A stretch of 64,000 nucleotides of DNA from Hemileia vastatrix (GCA_030280995.1 JASXTE010000013.1:15172501-15236500), one strand, 5' to 3'; positions 11,280 to 23,642 are shown, counted from the first letter of the stretch. Made by a program: numbers and translations. The notes: generated by a model not told the origin, from the letters alone.

Positions 11280-11951
11280 TCTTTTTTATCGGTCTTTTTC
11301 CTGCTTCCGTATATGATACCAATGGCACCTTACTGTTATTTTTATTTTTCGCTAGTACAACTATATGAAATATTATCTATGAATAGCTTAATCAAATCAT
11401 TTTATAATTGGCCTTATGGACTCGCGTTATTTTGGGGGCTATCCAAATAACCTTGTTTTAATAAGTTGTCTTAGTTTTTCATCTTATATCTTTCACTACC
11501 TTTTATATTATTTTTCTTTCATCTTATGTTGGTTTCTTTGACCCCAAAACTTCGGACTCCCAGTGATTTATTGTGCATTTATCAATCTCTTCTCACCTTT
11601 AAATTCCAGGAACATTTAATAGTCGTATTCACATTAAGTTGGACGTCGTGACTTTCTATTACTAGTCACTTTTCATTGTCACTTCTACCAATGAAGCTGG
11701 GTAACATAACCTGTCGCATTTGATTTTTTTTCAAAAATAAAAATAAAAATAAAATTTTATACCGAAACATCAAACTACAGACTCGAAGTCAATGTCGACT
11801 TGATAACCGAAGATAATCATGGCTTTGGAGGGTGTCTCAAGTTAGGAATCGCTTGTTCTTCACGATGATTTTTTCTTAGATTACTTCATTGACTACGAAT
11901 AGTTGAATCATACTATTCGCTTTTTTGTATCGAAACACATATGAATATGAG

Positions 11952-11958
11952 TATATAA
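11952..11958 (+). promoter_or_regulatory. TATA-like box of the secreted-protein gene
   Basis: TATATAA lies about 115 bp before the start codon at 12072. Placement is consistent with a TATA box followed by a short 5' UTR; it is a sequence match only. Confidence 0.45.
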
Positions 11959-12071
11959 CCCACTCTTCTTTCTCATTCGTGGATATCTATCAAGTCTCTT
12001 AAAACTATCTGAAATAATTAAGTTTTTAAACATTTTTTTGTGATTTATAATTTGTAATTTTTTTTATCAAA

Positions 12072-13228
12072 ATGTTACTTAAGGTCAATTTTTTGTTACT
12101 TGCTCTATACTTTACGGAGTTTTCTTATGCGTTGCTGGTTCGACGTGAGGTTCCTCAAGAATGGAGTCATAAACTGGTAGAGATAATTTTCTCATTTGAA
12201 ATACCTTTCAGAAGGGCACCCTTAATTTACATTGCGTTATCGTACTTTCAGATTGTTGATAAAACGGCCGAGTGTCTCAACCTTAATAACACAATCAAAA
12301 TGGTTCATCCCATTTACGCACTGTAATTTTTTTTCACCATGTAAAAATATAAATTTTATCCTTAGAAATAGCTAAATAACCTGTGAATTGTTTTTTTTTA
12401 GCTTGGGGGACAAGGTTGCGAAGGAAGGAGCGTCAGGGATAGAACCGCGGTGTATGCAACTAGAAGTGGCGGATCAAGCTTTCACTAATTGCAAAAATAA
12501 AAATGACACGGATGGAATGATTTTCTCTTTAATATTTAAATCGCTGGAGAGAAACACTGGTGGAATTGGAGTTTTGTCCGAACTTTGCAAGACGACGCCA
12601 AAAAATAAGGAATTGGTGGACGTGTTTCAACATCAAGTAAGTAAAAACGAAGGAGCATCACCTTAGATGGGAGTACTGGTGCATTCAACGCCAAAAAAGT
12701 CTATTATCACATATTTTGAAATTTTTAGAGTTGACTGACTGTGCCTAAACTTACTTTTGTGTAGGATCCTGCCTCTTCAAAGGCCGACGAGTGGAATAAA
12801 GAACAAACATTGATATTAGCTGAGCAACTCGCACAACTTGGTGCTATCCCAAGTTTGGCAATTCTCGCTGGAACCTTTCCCCCCGGGAAGTAAGTGTCGT
12901 TTTTATCTCGTCATTTACTAGCGCAAGCTATATCAGAACTAAAATGCGATTTTATTAACAGCAAAAGTGACATGTCATTCAAGGGTAACAGCTGCGATGA
13001 CCAAAAGAGCAAGCTAGGATGCATTTTTGACAACGGTCAATTAGTAAGCAATATTCAATGATTTCATTTGTGTGCTTACTAGGTTGACTATTTTGCATTT
13101 TTAAGACCATTCATGCTACCAAAAAAGAGATAGACGCCCGTTTACAAAAGAAAAACATCAAAGGTGGTGATAATGGCCAAGATATCTTGAAGGCCTTTCA
13201 AGATAAGGTTCCTCAACTTGCAGAATGA
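12072..13228 (+). CDS. Secreted protein of a conserved fungal family (REVPQE-SH motif), six exons
   Basis: Model: exons 12072-12176, 12252-12322, 12402-12636, 12765-12889, 12962-13043 and 13106-13228, with introns of 75, 79, 128, 72 and 62 bp, all GT-AG and phase-consistent, giving 246 residues. A signal peptide is clear (hydrophobic residues 3-20, probable cut after FSYA), followed by VRR, a possible Kex2-type site, and the family motif REVPQEWSH. Downstream blocks match the family as I remember it: ADQAFTNCKN, LERNTGGIG, HQDPAS, SFKGNSCDD and LGCIFDNG. Six cysteines in the mature part suggest disulfides. The family is widespread in asco- and basidiomycetes, and its function is unknown to me. 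The frame is fully open after splicing, so this is the best host gene in the window. The short unspliced frames at 12072-12326 and 12388-12666 are parts of it. Confidence 0.85.
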
Positions 13229-13826
13229 TTTTTCATTCTATGTAAAGCTCTTAACAATTTAATTTGTGGAATCCAGATATATAAGAGCTAATATGGGTTC
13301 TATAGATTAATGTTATAATGTATGTATGATTTAAATATGGACAGACAAAACTAAAAAATAAAAAGCGCCTAATGAGCCAGAACGTTAATGAGAAAAGATA
13401 AATAAACTGATTGGACAATAACTAATACTTTCTATAAAAATTTAAGAGGAATGTACACATATATATCAAGTCTTTAATTTCTTGTAGGTTCTTGAGAAAG
13501 CATTATTAAAGTCTTTCCAAAACATCTTGAGATAGTCTGCACTTCAGAAAAAATAACACACAAATGAGAAAAAAATAGGGAGAAGATAAAGGTACCTCAA
13601 ATCCCCTGCAATGAGAACTAGCCACTGGATGAAGCAAAAATAAATTGATGATAAGAAAGTATTGACACTAGGTGTGAATAAGAGAATATAATCTAAAATG
13701 GCACTTAAAGTCTTCATAAGTAAATGCTCAGTCCTAATGAATTGAGACGTGAATAATCTTGATATGTGAGTAGGTTGCTTTTGAAAGAATTCTAACAAAT
13801 ATTATTAATACTAGGTGTTTGTATTA
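13229..13826. other. 3' flank of the secreted-protein gene
   Basis: AT-rich; no gene, repeat or clear RNA seen. The minus-strand frame at 13544-13798 has no recognisable domain. Confidence 0.5.
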
Positions 13827-14023
13827 GGGGGTATCAAAGTTAGAAATCTTCCATTTCAAATTACCTTTTTTTTCCCCCAAACCAACCATGATTATTTTTA
13901 AGGTATGACATCTTGTGCCCCCAAAACATCTTTTTACTGAGAAATAATGTCATGATCTTGGCTTTCTTTTTGTGCTGTGAAATACCTTTTAAATAATTAC
14001 AAATTTCTAACTTTGATACCCCC
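13827..14023. mobile_element. TA-flanked MITE, copy 1 (197 bp)
   Basis: Terminal inverted repeats start GGGGGTATCAAAGTTAGAAA at both ends, with TA on each side (13825-13826 and 14024-14025). This fits a Tc1/mariner-type (Stowaway-like) non-autonomous element. A second copy in the opposite orientation lies at 53484-53681. Confidence 0.88.
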
Positions 14024-14178
14024 TATTGAAGTCTTCATTAGAGAGTATCAAAGTACTCTAATCTGCTATTAAATTAATGGTGAATAAAAATGAAATACCC
14101 CAATTATATTCTGTAACTTGCTTTGACTATAAATTGGTTATTTAATGTGGGACATTGTAGATGGATTCTTACAGTTGC

Positions 14179-14960
14179 TGTCAAGTAATCTTTCATGTCT
14201 AGAAGGCTTTTAACGGTGGTCCAACGGCAGTGACAAGGGGGTTTTTGGATCTCAAGATTGGGGTACATATTTCCTTAACTTTTTGATTATTTACACAATA
14301 TAAAGAGGTAATAATAAAAATTATTATTATAATTAATGGATTAGAATTACGTGAATTTAAATACTAAAGCAATAATAAATAGTAATAAATATTTTAGTAA
14401 AGTAAATAGTTTTGTTGTATGTGTAAGTAATGGAATGATCAAAAAACAACCAAAAGAGAGGCCTTATATAGGCAAAGGAGAGACACAGCATGGCAATAAA
14501 ATTCTAAAAACAGTAGTATGAGAGAGAGAGATAAGGAATATTCCAGAAGGAGTATTTTAAAATAATAAAGTTGTTCTAAAAGGAAGGTGTCAGAAAGGTG
14601 TATTTACTATATATGACAGCAATAAATTAATGTATTTAAAATTTACTGTTAATGTCAATTTTAAATAAGTAATTTGATTTTTTGTAGATAGTTATTTTTT
14701 ATTTAAATTTTTATTTAATTTTAGTATTAATTTTGATTTCTTTTAACCTGTCATTGAGCAAAGTGATAGAAAATAGGAATATAAGGGACATTTTAATATT
14801 AATTTTAATTATTCACTATTTTTACCATTTTGTAATTAGTTAACTTGTTATAGGTAAATTTAATGTAAATTATAATTAATAAAATTAAAAGAATAAGGTG
14901 TGGCTTCATCCAGTAAATAATTAATTATTTTACTGGGTAAGTATAGCAGCCTGGCTGACA
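14179..14960 (-). repeat. 3' LTR of element F
   Basis: On the minus strand it begins TGTCAGCCAGGC and ends CTTGACA, 782 bp. It pairs with 52393-53175. It contains a minus-strand TATA-like CCTATATAAGG near 14464. The tract AGAGTGAGGGAG precedes it on the minus strand as polypurine tract. Confidence 0.92.
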
Positions 14961-14992
14961 CTCCCTCACTCTAAAAAAACCATAAAAAAATG

Positions 14993-15780
14993 CTATGATT
15001 TTTTCTTTTTATATTTCTTGAGCAGAGTAGAAAGATTAGATATCTCCTTCGCAGGTATCCAATTATTGTATTCAGAAGATTTATTCTTGAATCTCAATAA
15101 GTATTCTGTACCTTTTTCAGCAGTAACTATTCTGTAATTTGGAATCTTTTCAATTTCTGCTGTCTCACTGATTTCATTAAGGGTCCTTTTTTGTCTTCCC
15201 CTCCTTTTGGGAAATAGATCACTATTGGATGTGTAAGGTTTCAAAAGAGATATTGGAAAAACAGGATGTTTTCTTTCATATGGAGAATACAAAAAGACTT
15301 CAAATGCAATATCACCAACCATTCTTCTGACAACAAATGGGTCTTTCAATTTGTTATTACCTTGTAAATTGAAGTGGACTGTAGAAATCAACACTTCATC
15401 ACCCTTTATAAAAGTGTATTCTTTATGAGATTTGTCCCATCTCTTCTTCATATATTCAAAGGATTTTTTAATACATTTTCGAGCATGACTTCTGCAAATT
15501 TTTTGCATTTGAAGAAATGATTTTACACCAGGATGTAAATCCAATTTAGGTATTTTATTATTGAGAATTTGGGCAGGAGTATTTGGAACATATCCAAGCC
15601 AGAGCTCAAAAGGCTTTCTTTGTGTAACAGAATTAACAGTGCTATTATAAGCAAATTTCAACTCATTCAGTAAGGTAACCCAATCATGAATGAATCTGTC
15701 ATTGTCTTTATACTCAAGGCCAAAGGCACAATACCTTCTTATCATGTCCTCTAAAGTCTGCATCATTCTTTCAGCTAATC
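14993..15780 (-). pseudogene. Element F integrase C-terminal part with chromodomain-like end
   Basis: This continues the F integrase cut by E: the last catalytic Glu region (MMQTLEDMIRRYCAF) is at the junction. Conserved features are NELKFAYNSTVNSVTQRKPFELWLGY, the GPY/F-like stretch LKDPFVVRRMVGD and PVFPISLLKPY. The final segment (EYLLRFKNKSSEYNNWIPAKE) resembles a divergent chromodomain, which would target integration to chromatin. 257 codons are open to the natural stop at 14993. It is disconnected from its N-terminal part, which resumes at 24459. Confidence 0.85.
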
Positions 15781-16579
15781 TGTCAGCCAGGCTACTAGAC
15801 TTACCCGGTAAAATAATTAATTATTTTACTGAGTTGAAGCCATGCCTTTCTTCTTAATAATAATTATTTATTTACTTACTTAAGTAGTACTTACAATTAA
15901 CTAAGTTAATTACAATAAGTAGTATAAATAAATAATATAAATAAAATTTCCCTTACAATTTTTACTCCCTAACACCATGCTCAAAAGTATATGTCAAAGG
16001 GAATAAAATTAATAATAAATTTATAATATAATAAGTTTAAAAAAATTATATTACCTCAGTGAGAGATCTGTAATCCCGTGAAAGTAATATAATTGATTAT
16101 TTATTGGGCAATAATTGTGACAGTCCAAGGAATTCAAACTTTGTTGCTAATAAATTTGATGCCCTTGTTGACGTACTAATTTATTACTTTCTTATGTCAT
16201 TTATGTACTCCTTTTTCTTGTCATTCTTTTCTCTCACACTCACAGTAGACGGGGTAAATTCCTTCTATTTTATTCTCTCATATTTTGCCTATAAAAGGCC
16301 TCTGATTTTGTGCTTTTCAATCCATTCTTTTATCACCTTACTTTTATTACCACGTATTACAACACAAAACTTATATTTTATATTTTATCACATTAGTATT
16401 TACAATAGCGTAACTCTAATCAATAGACTATAACAATATTTAAAATCTACCTCTTTTATTTGTGTAATAAATCACTTAGATTAAGAAATATGTACAAGTC
16501 TTTGAGAGTCCATTTAAAACCTTTATAATCCTTGAAAAACTCCGTACCAAATCTTCTAGACCAAAAGCGTATCTTGACA
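15781..16579 (+). repeat. 5' LTR of element E with TATA box
   Basis: TGTCAGCC...CTTGACA, 799 bp. TATAAAAG at 16290-16297 is the probable core promoter. ORF 16104-16433 and its twin at 23978-24307 are LTR sequence with no recognisable domain. Confidence 0.92.
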
Positions 16580-17637
16580 ATTGGGGGCCATTCAGAATTA
16601 TCGATGGCGCAACGATATTTGAGGCTTAATCAAGGGGACCATTGGTGTGTGAGTACCTGTAAAGGACGAGAGATTGAGAAAATGACAAATGTCATACTTC
16701 AAGTGAAAATTTTTTTTGCTGCAAACGGGAATTGAACCGTGCTCCAAAAATTAAGTTCATATACTGACTAAACTTCATATATATTGTGGTAATTATTGAT
16801 ATTACTATTTGTGGGTTACTCTTCACTCTTAATTTGCTACGTATTTCCTTTTACTCAGCACTCTGTAAGTGGCATTAATTTGCTCATTTTACAGGGGTAG
16901 GTGCCTGGTAATTGGATTTTATTTTTATTATTATATTTTTTTTATTTTTCCTGGTTGACCATAATAGAGCAATAAGTGTTCTTAGTCCCAAAGGTAATAA
17001 AATAATTATATTTTAATATTAATTATTATAATCTTTTCAGTTGACATTTGTCCTGATTAATTTAATTGTTCCAGTTGACAAATTGTCCTGACAATAATAT
17101 TTTTAATTAATATATAATTAATATTTAATCACTTCAGTTGACTTTAAGTCCTGGTAATTCAATAAATATTTTAATTAATAAAACTAATATTTAATTATTT
17201 CAGTTGACATTAAGTCCTGGTAATTAAGTGATCAAGCTTAATAAAATTTTATAATTAAAATTTATATTTAAATACTTCAGTTGACATTAAGTCCTGTTAG
17301 TTAAGTTATCAGTTTAATAAAATTTTGTTAAATTAATAAAGTTTCATATTTGATTACTTCAGTTGACAATAAGTCCTGGTAATAAATTAGTTGATTTAAA
17401 TCCTGAAAATAATTAATTAAAAATTATTAATAAAAATTCTAATTTATTTCTACAGTTGATTATATTATAATCCTGGTTTTAAATTTTTTTTATTAATAAA
17501 TTAATTTTATTTAAGTTGATTTTTATCCTGAAAAAAGATTTTTTTTATTATTTATTTTATTTTTTTTAAATAAAAAATCAAAAATAAAGACTAATTAATC
17601 TTATTGTCTCTTTTCTTCATTTCAGTAAAATCTTAAA
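16580..17637 (+). promoter_or_regulatory. Leader of element E with nine-hairpin array
   Basis: Noncoding leader between LTR and gag. From 17038 to 17530 nine units read CAGTTGAC-loop-GTCCTG or variants: 17038-17055, 17072-17090, 17135-17153, 17201-17219, 17278-17296, 17360-17378, 17388-17405, 17453-17475 and 17513-17530. In each, GAC pairs with GTC (or GAT with ATC) and CAG pairs with CTG across a TT bulge; in the last units (TAG, AAG) the outer pairs weaken. Spacers are AT-rich. A second array of five units lies in the leader of F. A role in RNA packaging, dimerisation or translation is possible. Confidence 0.75.
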
Positions 17638-18252
17638 ATGACTGACCAAAGTGGTTCTGCTGCACGTGAAGAAGAACTAGACTTAATTGATTATGATGAG
17701 CCTACTTCTGTAAGTTCTCCTTTAACAAGAAGAATTTCTCAAACTAATAAATCCTTGCCCCAAACAGGATGTAGAGATGGAAGAAGTAGAAATCCTAGTG
17801 GACACAACTCAGGATCAGAAGCCAATGATAAACCCACCAGAAGAGTTTCCAAAAGGCTTCAGGATAAAAAAGATGCCATTGTCTCAGCAGGTAAAGAATC
17901 TGTCAACTCACATAAAGGAGTTAAGGACAGAAAGCTTGAGACTAAAGGTAAGGGTAGATGCTCTGGAAGAAAAGGTGAGAAGAACAGATACCTTCCTTCA
18001 AGAGAAGAAGAAACCTCTTCCTCCCAGGGATCAACAACAATTGGCTCCCCAGTCCCAAGAGAAGGTGGAAGTGTCCAAGTGGCAGTGGGACTTGTTAAAC
18101 ACTCAGTGGGACTACCTGTCTCAAAATCAGCATCAGTTACCTCAGGCAGGTCCATCAAGGCCCACCCAGGTCAACCCCACTCCTCCCCACCCTTATCAAG
18201 GAGGCAAAAGAAGAAGAAAGCCCAATTCTCAAGTGCCTTTTCTTGTGGCTGA
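17638..18252 (+). CDS. Alternative unspliced 5' frame of element E gag, basic 204-residue product
   Basis: If the 58-bp intron is retained, ATG 17638 stays open for 204 codons in a different frame from Gag. The product is rich in Lys, Arg and Ser (SGRKGEKNRY, RRQKKKK). The corresponding frame in F (29596 downward) is also open and similar, for example RRHKKKK and GLVKHPVALSVS. F's donor is mutated (TTAAGT). Overlap with Gag makes chance openness a real alternative, because codon bias in one frame can keep another open. Confidence 0.35.
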   Translation: MTDQSGSAAREEELDLIDYDEPTSVSSPLTRRISQTNKSLPQTGCRDGRSRNPSGHNSGSEANDKPTRRVSKRLQDKKDAIVSAGKESVNSHKGVKDRKLETKGKGRCSGRKGEKNRYLPSREEETSSSQGSTTIGSPVPREGGSVQVAVGLVKHSVGLPVSKSASVTSGRSIKAHPGQPHSSPPLSRRQKKKKAQFSSAFSCG

Positions 18253-20362
18253 TTCTGTTCTTTCAGGTAAATCTGAGAGGGAAGAAGACACCTTGAGACC
18301 AGTAGAGTCTGGGAGCAGTAGACAGATATCTCATGTATCTAATCCATTACTTTTAATTGCTACCTCAATGATAAACCCTGACATGGCTGTAATTGATGAA
18401 ACTCTTGACCCTGATTCCTATGAGAGTCTGGAAAGCTACTCAGTTTACTTATTGAGAAACACTCCAGATGTAGCAAGAATTAATGATGAGTACTTGAGAG
18501 ATATTATTGCCAAACAAAATCATATAATGAACAATATTAAATTGACTCAGAGATATAATAGCTTATTAACTGATCAGGGTTATCAAGCATTAAGAAGTGA
18601 ATCACAGAGAGTCTCTGATGAATTGTCTCATTACAAAGCAACCCATGAAAATAAAGTTGCTTTATGGAAAAATATAAAAAATGATTTGTCTAAACTAAAA
18701 GATACTGTATCTGCCTGTTGCCAGGAGGTGGAGATAGATAAGATAAATCTGAAAAGATTGAATGACCATTTGTCATCTTTTCAAAATAAAAATCAGTTAT
18801 CTTTTGTAACTATCAATGAGAGTTTATCTAGTCTTCCAAGAATGAAAACAAGACTAACAACCATTGAAGAAAAATTGAACCCATTGTTAAATGACCAGAG
18901 ATATTCTGACATTTCTGTGAAGGAAAATATAGTGCAGGATGCTCAAATAGTACCTGTGGCTAGTTCATCTAAAGTAAAAATAACTCCAGAAATACCTGTT
19001 GATAACACTGAGTTTCAAACAAAGACTGATGATACACCAGGATCTGCAACAGAAGGATTAAATAATGAGATTTCAGCCCAATTAGAGAAATTACAGCTGC
19101 TTCTTACTCAGAAACAAGCTAGTACTAAGGAGACTCCTTCAAATCAAAAGAATTGGCCAAAACTTGACCAATATCCTACATTTGATGATGATTCCTCCTC
19201 TGATTGGTACCAATTTATTTGCAGAATTGATAACTTAAACAATTCTTACAAACTCCCAGATGAGGAAATTGTGTCCAAGTTAATTTCTTTGTTCACTAAT
19301 GTTGCCCTGATGTGGTATGAATCTGTTCTCCTGGATGGGAATGACTACTCATGGGAGGATTGGAAAAAATTAATTTAAGCACAATTTGGTGGCTCCAAGT
19401 TCAGAATGGCTCAACAAAGGCAGTATGAGGAAACTAGATATAGCTCTTATACTGATAAACCTATTGAGTTTTTCATGAAACTTGTAAAAATCTTAAGGGC
19501 AATGGACCCAAATATGGAGTTTGATTTATGGAAGGACAGGATCCTTTATAAATTACCAATGTCTCTGAGAGACTTGATAGTGGCTAGGACTGAGTTCTCC
19601 AAAGTACTGTCTTCTTTCATTAATACTTTCAATGAGATGCTTCTAAAAAATAAGTATGATGCCAGAAGATTCATTCCTAGGACCGCTTTGGAGAAACCCT
19701 CCACTTACCAACAGAAACCTCTGGAAAAGGTTGGTAAACCTTCTGCCCCTGTTGCACCAAAGAAGTATGCAACAAACACTTGCTTCAAGTGCAACAAGCC
19801 TTGGCAGAAAGGCCATGTTTGTGACAAGAAGATAAATCTTGTAGAACAAACAGAGGAGCATGCTGTTGACACAGTGGCACTGGATGATACATCAAGTGAT
19901 TGTGCCAGCAATATTTCATATGAATCTCAACAAGAAATATTGATGCTGGAAGAGGATATTCATTATTTAAATACTGTTGATATTGATAATAATTCTTTTT
20001 CTACAGTTGAGGATGCTGAGATCATAAAGAACATTGAGGATAACTCAATTGTTATTGCCCCTCTCAAGGCACCAGTCTTGATTAATGGAACCAGCATTGA
20101 AGTTGTTCAGTATTCTGGAGCTGGAGGAATTGTAGTTTCTGAAAGAGCACTTGCTTCAGTGGATCAAGACTATAAATCAAAAATGATGCCTATCATTTCT
20201 GAAAATTGGAGAGGTTATGGCTCTGTTTTGTCCCCCATTGGTAAATACAAAGCCACAGTGTTTTTTAAATATAACCATGGTTTTGTAAGAGCTATTTGTG
20301 ATTTTTTTGTCATGAAAAATGATAACTTGAGCAATTGTTTTATTGTAGGGAATGATATTTAA
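17638..20362 (+). pseudogene. Element E gag-protease, spliced first exon, in-frame stops
   Basis: ATG 17638 begins a 24-codon exon (MTDQSGSAAREEELDLIDYD). GTAAGT at 17710 and CAG at 17765-17767 define a 58-bp intron joining to DVEMEEVEI in the frame that then carries Gag and Pol. Gag contains a leucine-rich coiled coil (VKNLSTHIKELRTE), more helical segments, a capsid part (WPKLDQYPTF, WYESVLLDG) and the zinc knuckle CFKCNKPWQKGHVC near 19780-19822. Stops occur at 19376 (F has Lys there) and 20360. The protease motif that reads LDSGAG in F is QYSGAG here, so the catalytic Asp is lost. Confidence 0.8.
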
Positions 20363-20380
20363 ACCAAGTATGGCATAAAA

Positions 20381-23300
20381 TTGGATCCTTCAAACCAATG
20401 TTTCACAATGGGGATGAATGGGAGGAGAAAATTTAAGATTTTCTCCCCTAAAAAATTATTAAAACCAGAATTGAACACATGTAATTCTGTGGTTCAATAT
20501 AAAGGAAGATCTACAAAAAAAATGCATGCCCTTATGTCTGAAATTGACAATGCTTCTTTTGGAGAACAACTTTCTGGTGAGGATAAAGATTCCATCATTA
20601 ACTTGATAAAGTCTTTTCCTATGGATTTTGCTCATCCATCACATGAACTGGGATTAGTTAAAGAGTAAATGAAACTTTCATTGTCTTGCCCATTAACTGA
20701 TATGCCACCTAGTTTAAAGAAGAAGCCTTATCCTGCTTCTCCCACAAAGAGAAAAGATATTGAAGACAATATCTCTACCCTTTTAAAAATTAATATTATT
20801 GAAAAGGTAGTTGAAACACCTAACCATTGTGTTATCTCACCTGTCCTAATTTCTTATGAGAAAGATAAAGCCAGGTTATGTGGTGATTATAGAGCACTAA
20901 ATACTTATACTGTTGATGATATCTAGCCTTAACCTAGAATTAGCTCTATACATGCTACCTTACAGGGTGCTAAATATATCAGCTGTTTGGATGGTAACAA
21001 GGGATATCACCAGGTACCTGTTGAGAAAAATTCTCAGAACTTTCTGATGATTGCCACTCATATGGGTATTTATAAGTAAATTAGGATTCCATTTGTGACT
21101 TAAAATGCCCCTTCAGTTTTCCAAAAAGTCATGGATAACACATTCCATCAAGATATAATTGAAGGATGGCAGATGGTTTATATTGATGATATCATTATAT
21201 TCTCAAAAACATTTGAGGACCATCTTAACCACCTGTGTAAAGTATTCCAGAAAATGGATGAAATAAATATGACACTTGCTTTGAAGAAATGTAAATTTGG
21301 GTTTCATTCTTTAAAAGTTCTTGGTCATGTTGTTTCAGGCTTAAAGATATGTGTTGACCAAAACAAAGTGGCAGCAATACAACAGGTGAAGGCTCCTACT
21401 ACAGTGAGAGAGCTCCAAAGTTTTTTTGGGAATGTGTGGATACTATAGACAGTATATTAAAGATTACCAAGTCATAGCTTTACCTGTTACCCAATTAACT
21501 AGAAAGGATGTTGCTTTTGTCTGGAATAGTGAAAGACAAAGAGCCTTTGACACTATGAAACACTGTTTGATGTCAGCACCAATTCTTGCTTTACCTGACT
21601 TTAATCAACCATTTGTTTTGTACACTGATGCCAGTTTCATTGGTCTTGGTTCTGACCTCCATCAAAAACAAGTGATAAATGATAAAGTTTCAGAAGTAGT
21701 AATTTGTTATATTTAAAGAACCTTGAGAAATAGTGAATTGAAATATGGTGCTACTCAATTAGAATGTTTAGCTGTAGTGTGGGCTCTAGAAAAGCTTCAT
21801 TATTATCTAGATGACCAGAAATTTGAACTTGTCACCGACTGCAGTGCAGTTAAATCCCTTTTAAACTTGAAAACACCCAACAGACATATGTTCAGATGGC
21901 AGTTGGCTGTTCAAGAATACAGAGCGAGAATGACAATTATTCATAGGACTGGTATTGTTCACTCAAATGTGGATATGTTATCTAGGTTACCTTTACCAAA
22001 TAATGACTCTAATCCTGCGTATGATCCTGAGGATAAAATTATTCATATACATGGGATATATGTGGTTGATATGGAGGAAGAGCTATTAAAGCTTATTCTG
22101 GATTCATATGATAAGGACACTTACTTGAAAAAGTTATGCACCATATTAAATGATCCAAAGAATTCTTCAATACAAGCATTAATTAGAACCCTTCCACCAA
22201 AGTACCAAAAAGCTTTGGAAAAAGGTAAATTTTCAATTGATGAAGGATATCTATATTATAGAAGAAAGTTGAGTAATGTCATTGTTATTCCTCCTTCTAT
22301 GAAAGAAATCATCTTAAAAATTTGTCATGATGACATATTAGCTGGACATTTTGATCTTGAAAAAACAATGATCAGAATTAAGAACACTGCTTGGTGGGTT
22401 AATATGTCTGAAGACACAAAATTATATGTTGAGTCTTGTGATTATTGCCAAAAATAAAAAAGATTAACTGGTAAAAAAGCAGGATTAATGCCACATATTG
22501 AACCTCCTGATGCACCATGGCAGATAATAAACATGGATTTTGTAACAGGATTACCTATTGCTGGTAAAGACAGTTATAACTCTTGTTGGGTTATTGTGGA
22601 CAGATTCACAAAAATGTGTAAATTTATCCCTACCCACAAGGATGTTTCCACTAAAGAATAAGCTTTCTTATGGTGGTCTCATATGTTTAATACTGCTGGT
22701 TTTCCTAAAGCCATAATCTCTGACAGAGACCCTAAATTTACTTCTGAATTTGGATGTCTCTGATGGATGTTTGTGGTTGTGATCTGAAACTTTCTACTGC
22801 CCATCACCCTCAGACTCATGGTTTAGCTGAAAGAATGATTCAGACTTTAGAGGACATGATAAGATGATATTGTGCCTTTGGCCTTGAGTATAAAGATAAT
22901 GACAGATTCACTCATGATTGGGTTACCTTACTTCCTGGGTTAGAATTTGCTTATAATAGAACTGTTCATTCTGTTACTCAAAGAAAGCCTTTTGAGCTCT
23001 GGCTTGAATATGTTCCAAATACTCCTGCCCAAATTTTCAATAACAAAATACCTAAATTGGATATACATCTTGGTGTAAAATCTTTTCTTCAAATGCAACA
23101 ACTATGTAGAAATCTTGCTCAAAAATGTATTGAAAAATCATTTGAATACGAGAAGAAAAGATGGGACAAATCCCATAAAGAATAAACTTTTAAAAAGGGT
23201 GATGAAGTGTTGATTTCTACAGTCCACTTCAACTTACAAAGTAATAACAAATTGAAAGATCCATTTGTTTGTCCATTTGTTGTCAGAAGAATGATTGGAG

Positions 23301-23620
23301 ATAATGCAGTTGAGGTTATTCTGTATTCTCCATATGACAGAAAACATCCTGTTTTTCCAATATCTCTTTTGAAACCTTACACATCCAATAGTGATTTATT
23401 TCCAAAAAGGAGGGGAAAACCAAAGAAAACCCCAAATGAAATCACTGAAACAGCAGAAATTGAAAAAATTCTAAATGACACAATAGTCACTGCTGAGAAA
23501 GGTATAGAATACTTATTGAGATTCAAGAATAAATAATCTGAATATGATTCTTGGATACCTGGGAAGGAGATATCTAATCTTCCTACTCTACTAAAAAAGT
23601 ATAAAAAGAAAAAATCATAG
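20381..23620 (+). pseudogene. Element E pol (RT, RNase H, integrase), multiply broken
   Basis: Continues the Gag frame. The RT has LCGDYRALN, SCLDGNKGY and the catalytic box YIDD (about 21180). A frameshift near 21430 moves the reading to 21426-21716 and 21723-22457 (RNase H, YTDASFIGLG, then the integrase zinc finger with HDD...H and CDYCQK). The integrase core continues, broken, through [16 protein letters not shown] and the AERM region to the C-terminal chromodomain-like end and stop near 23620. Stops at 20666, 20924 and about 22456 are absent or differ in F. Clearly dead. Confidence 0.85.
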
Positions 23621-23642
23621 CATTTTTTTTATTGTTTTTTTT

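Noticed and set aside
13544..13798. 84-residue minus-strand ORF downstream of the secreted-protein gene
   Set aside because: No homology recognised, AT-driven composition and no splice or promoter context.
16104..16433. 109-residue ORF, also at 23978-24307
   Set aside because: It lies wholly in the LTRs of E; duplication of the LTR, not selection, explains the two copies.
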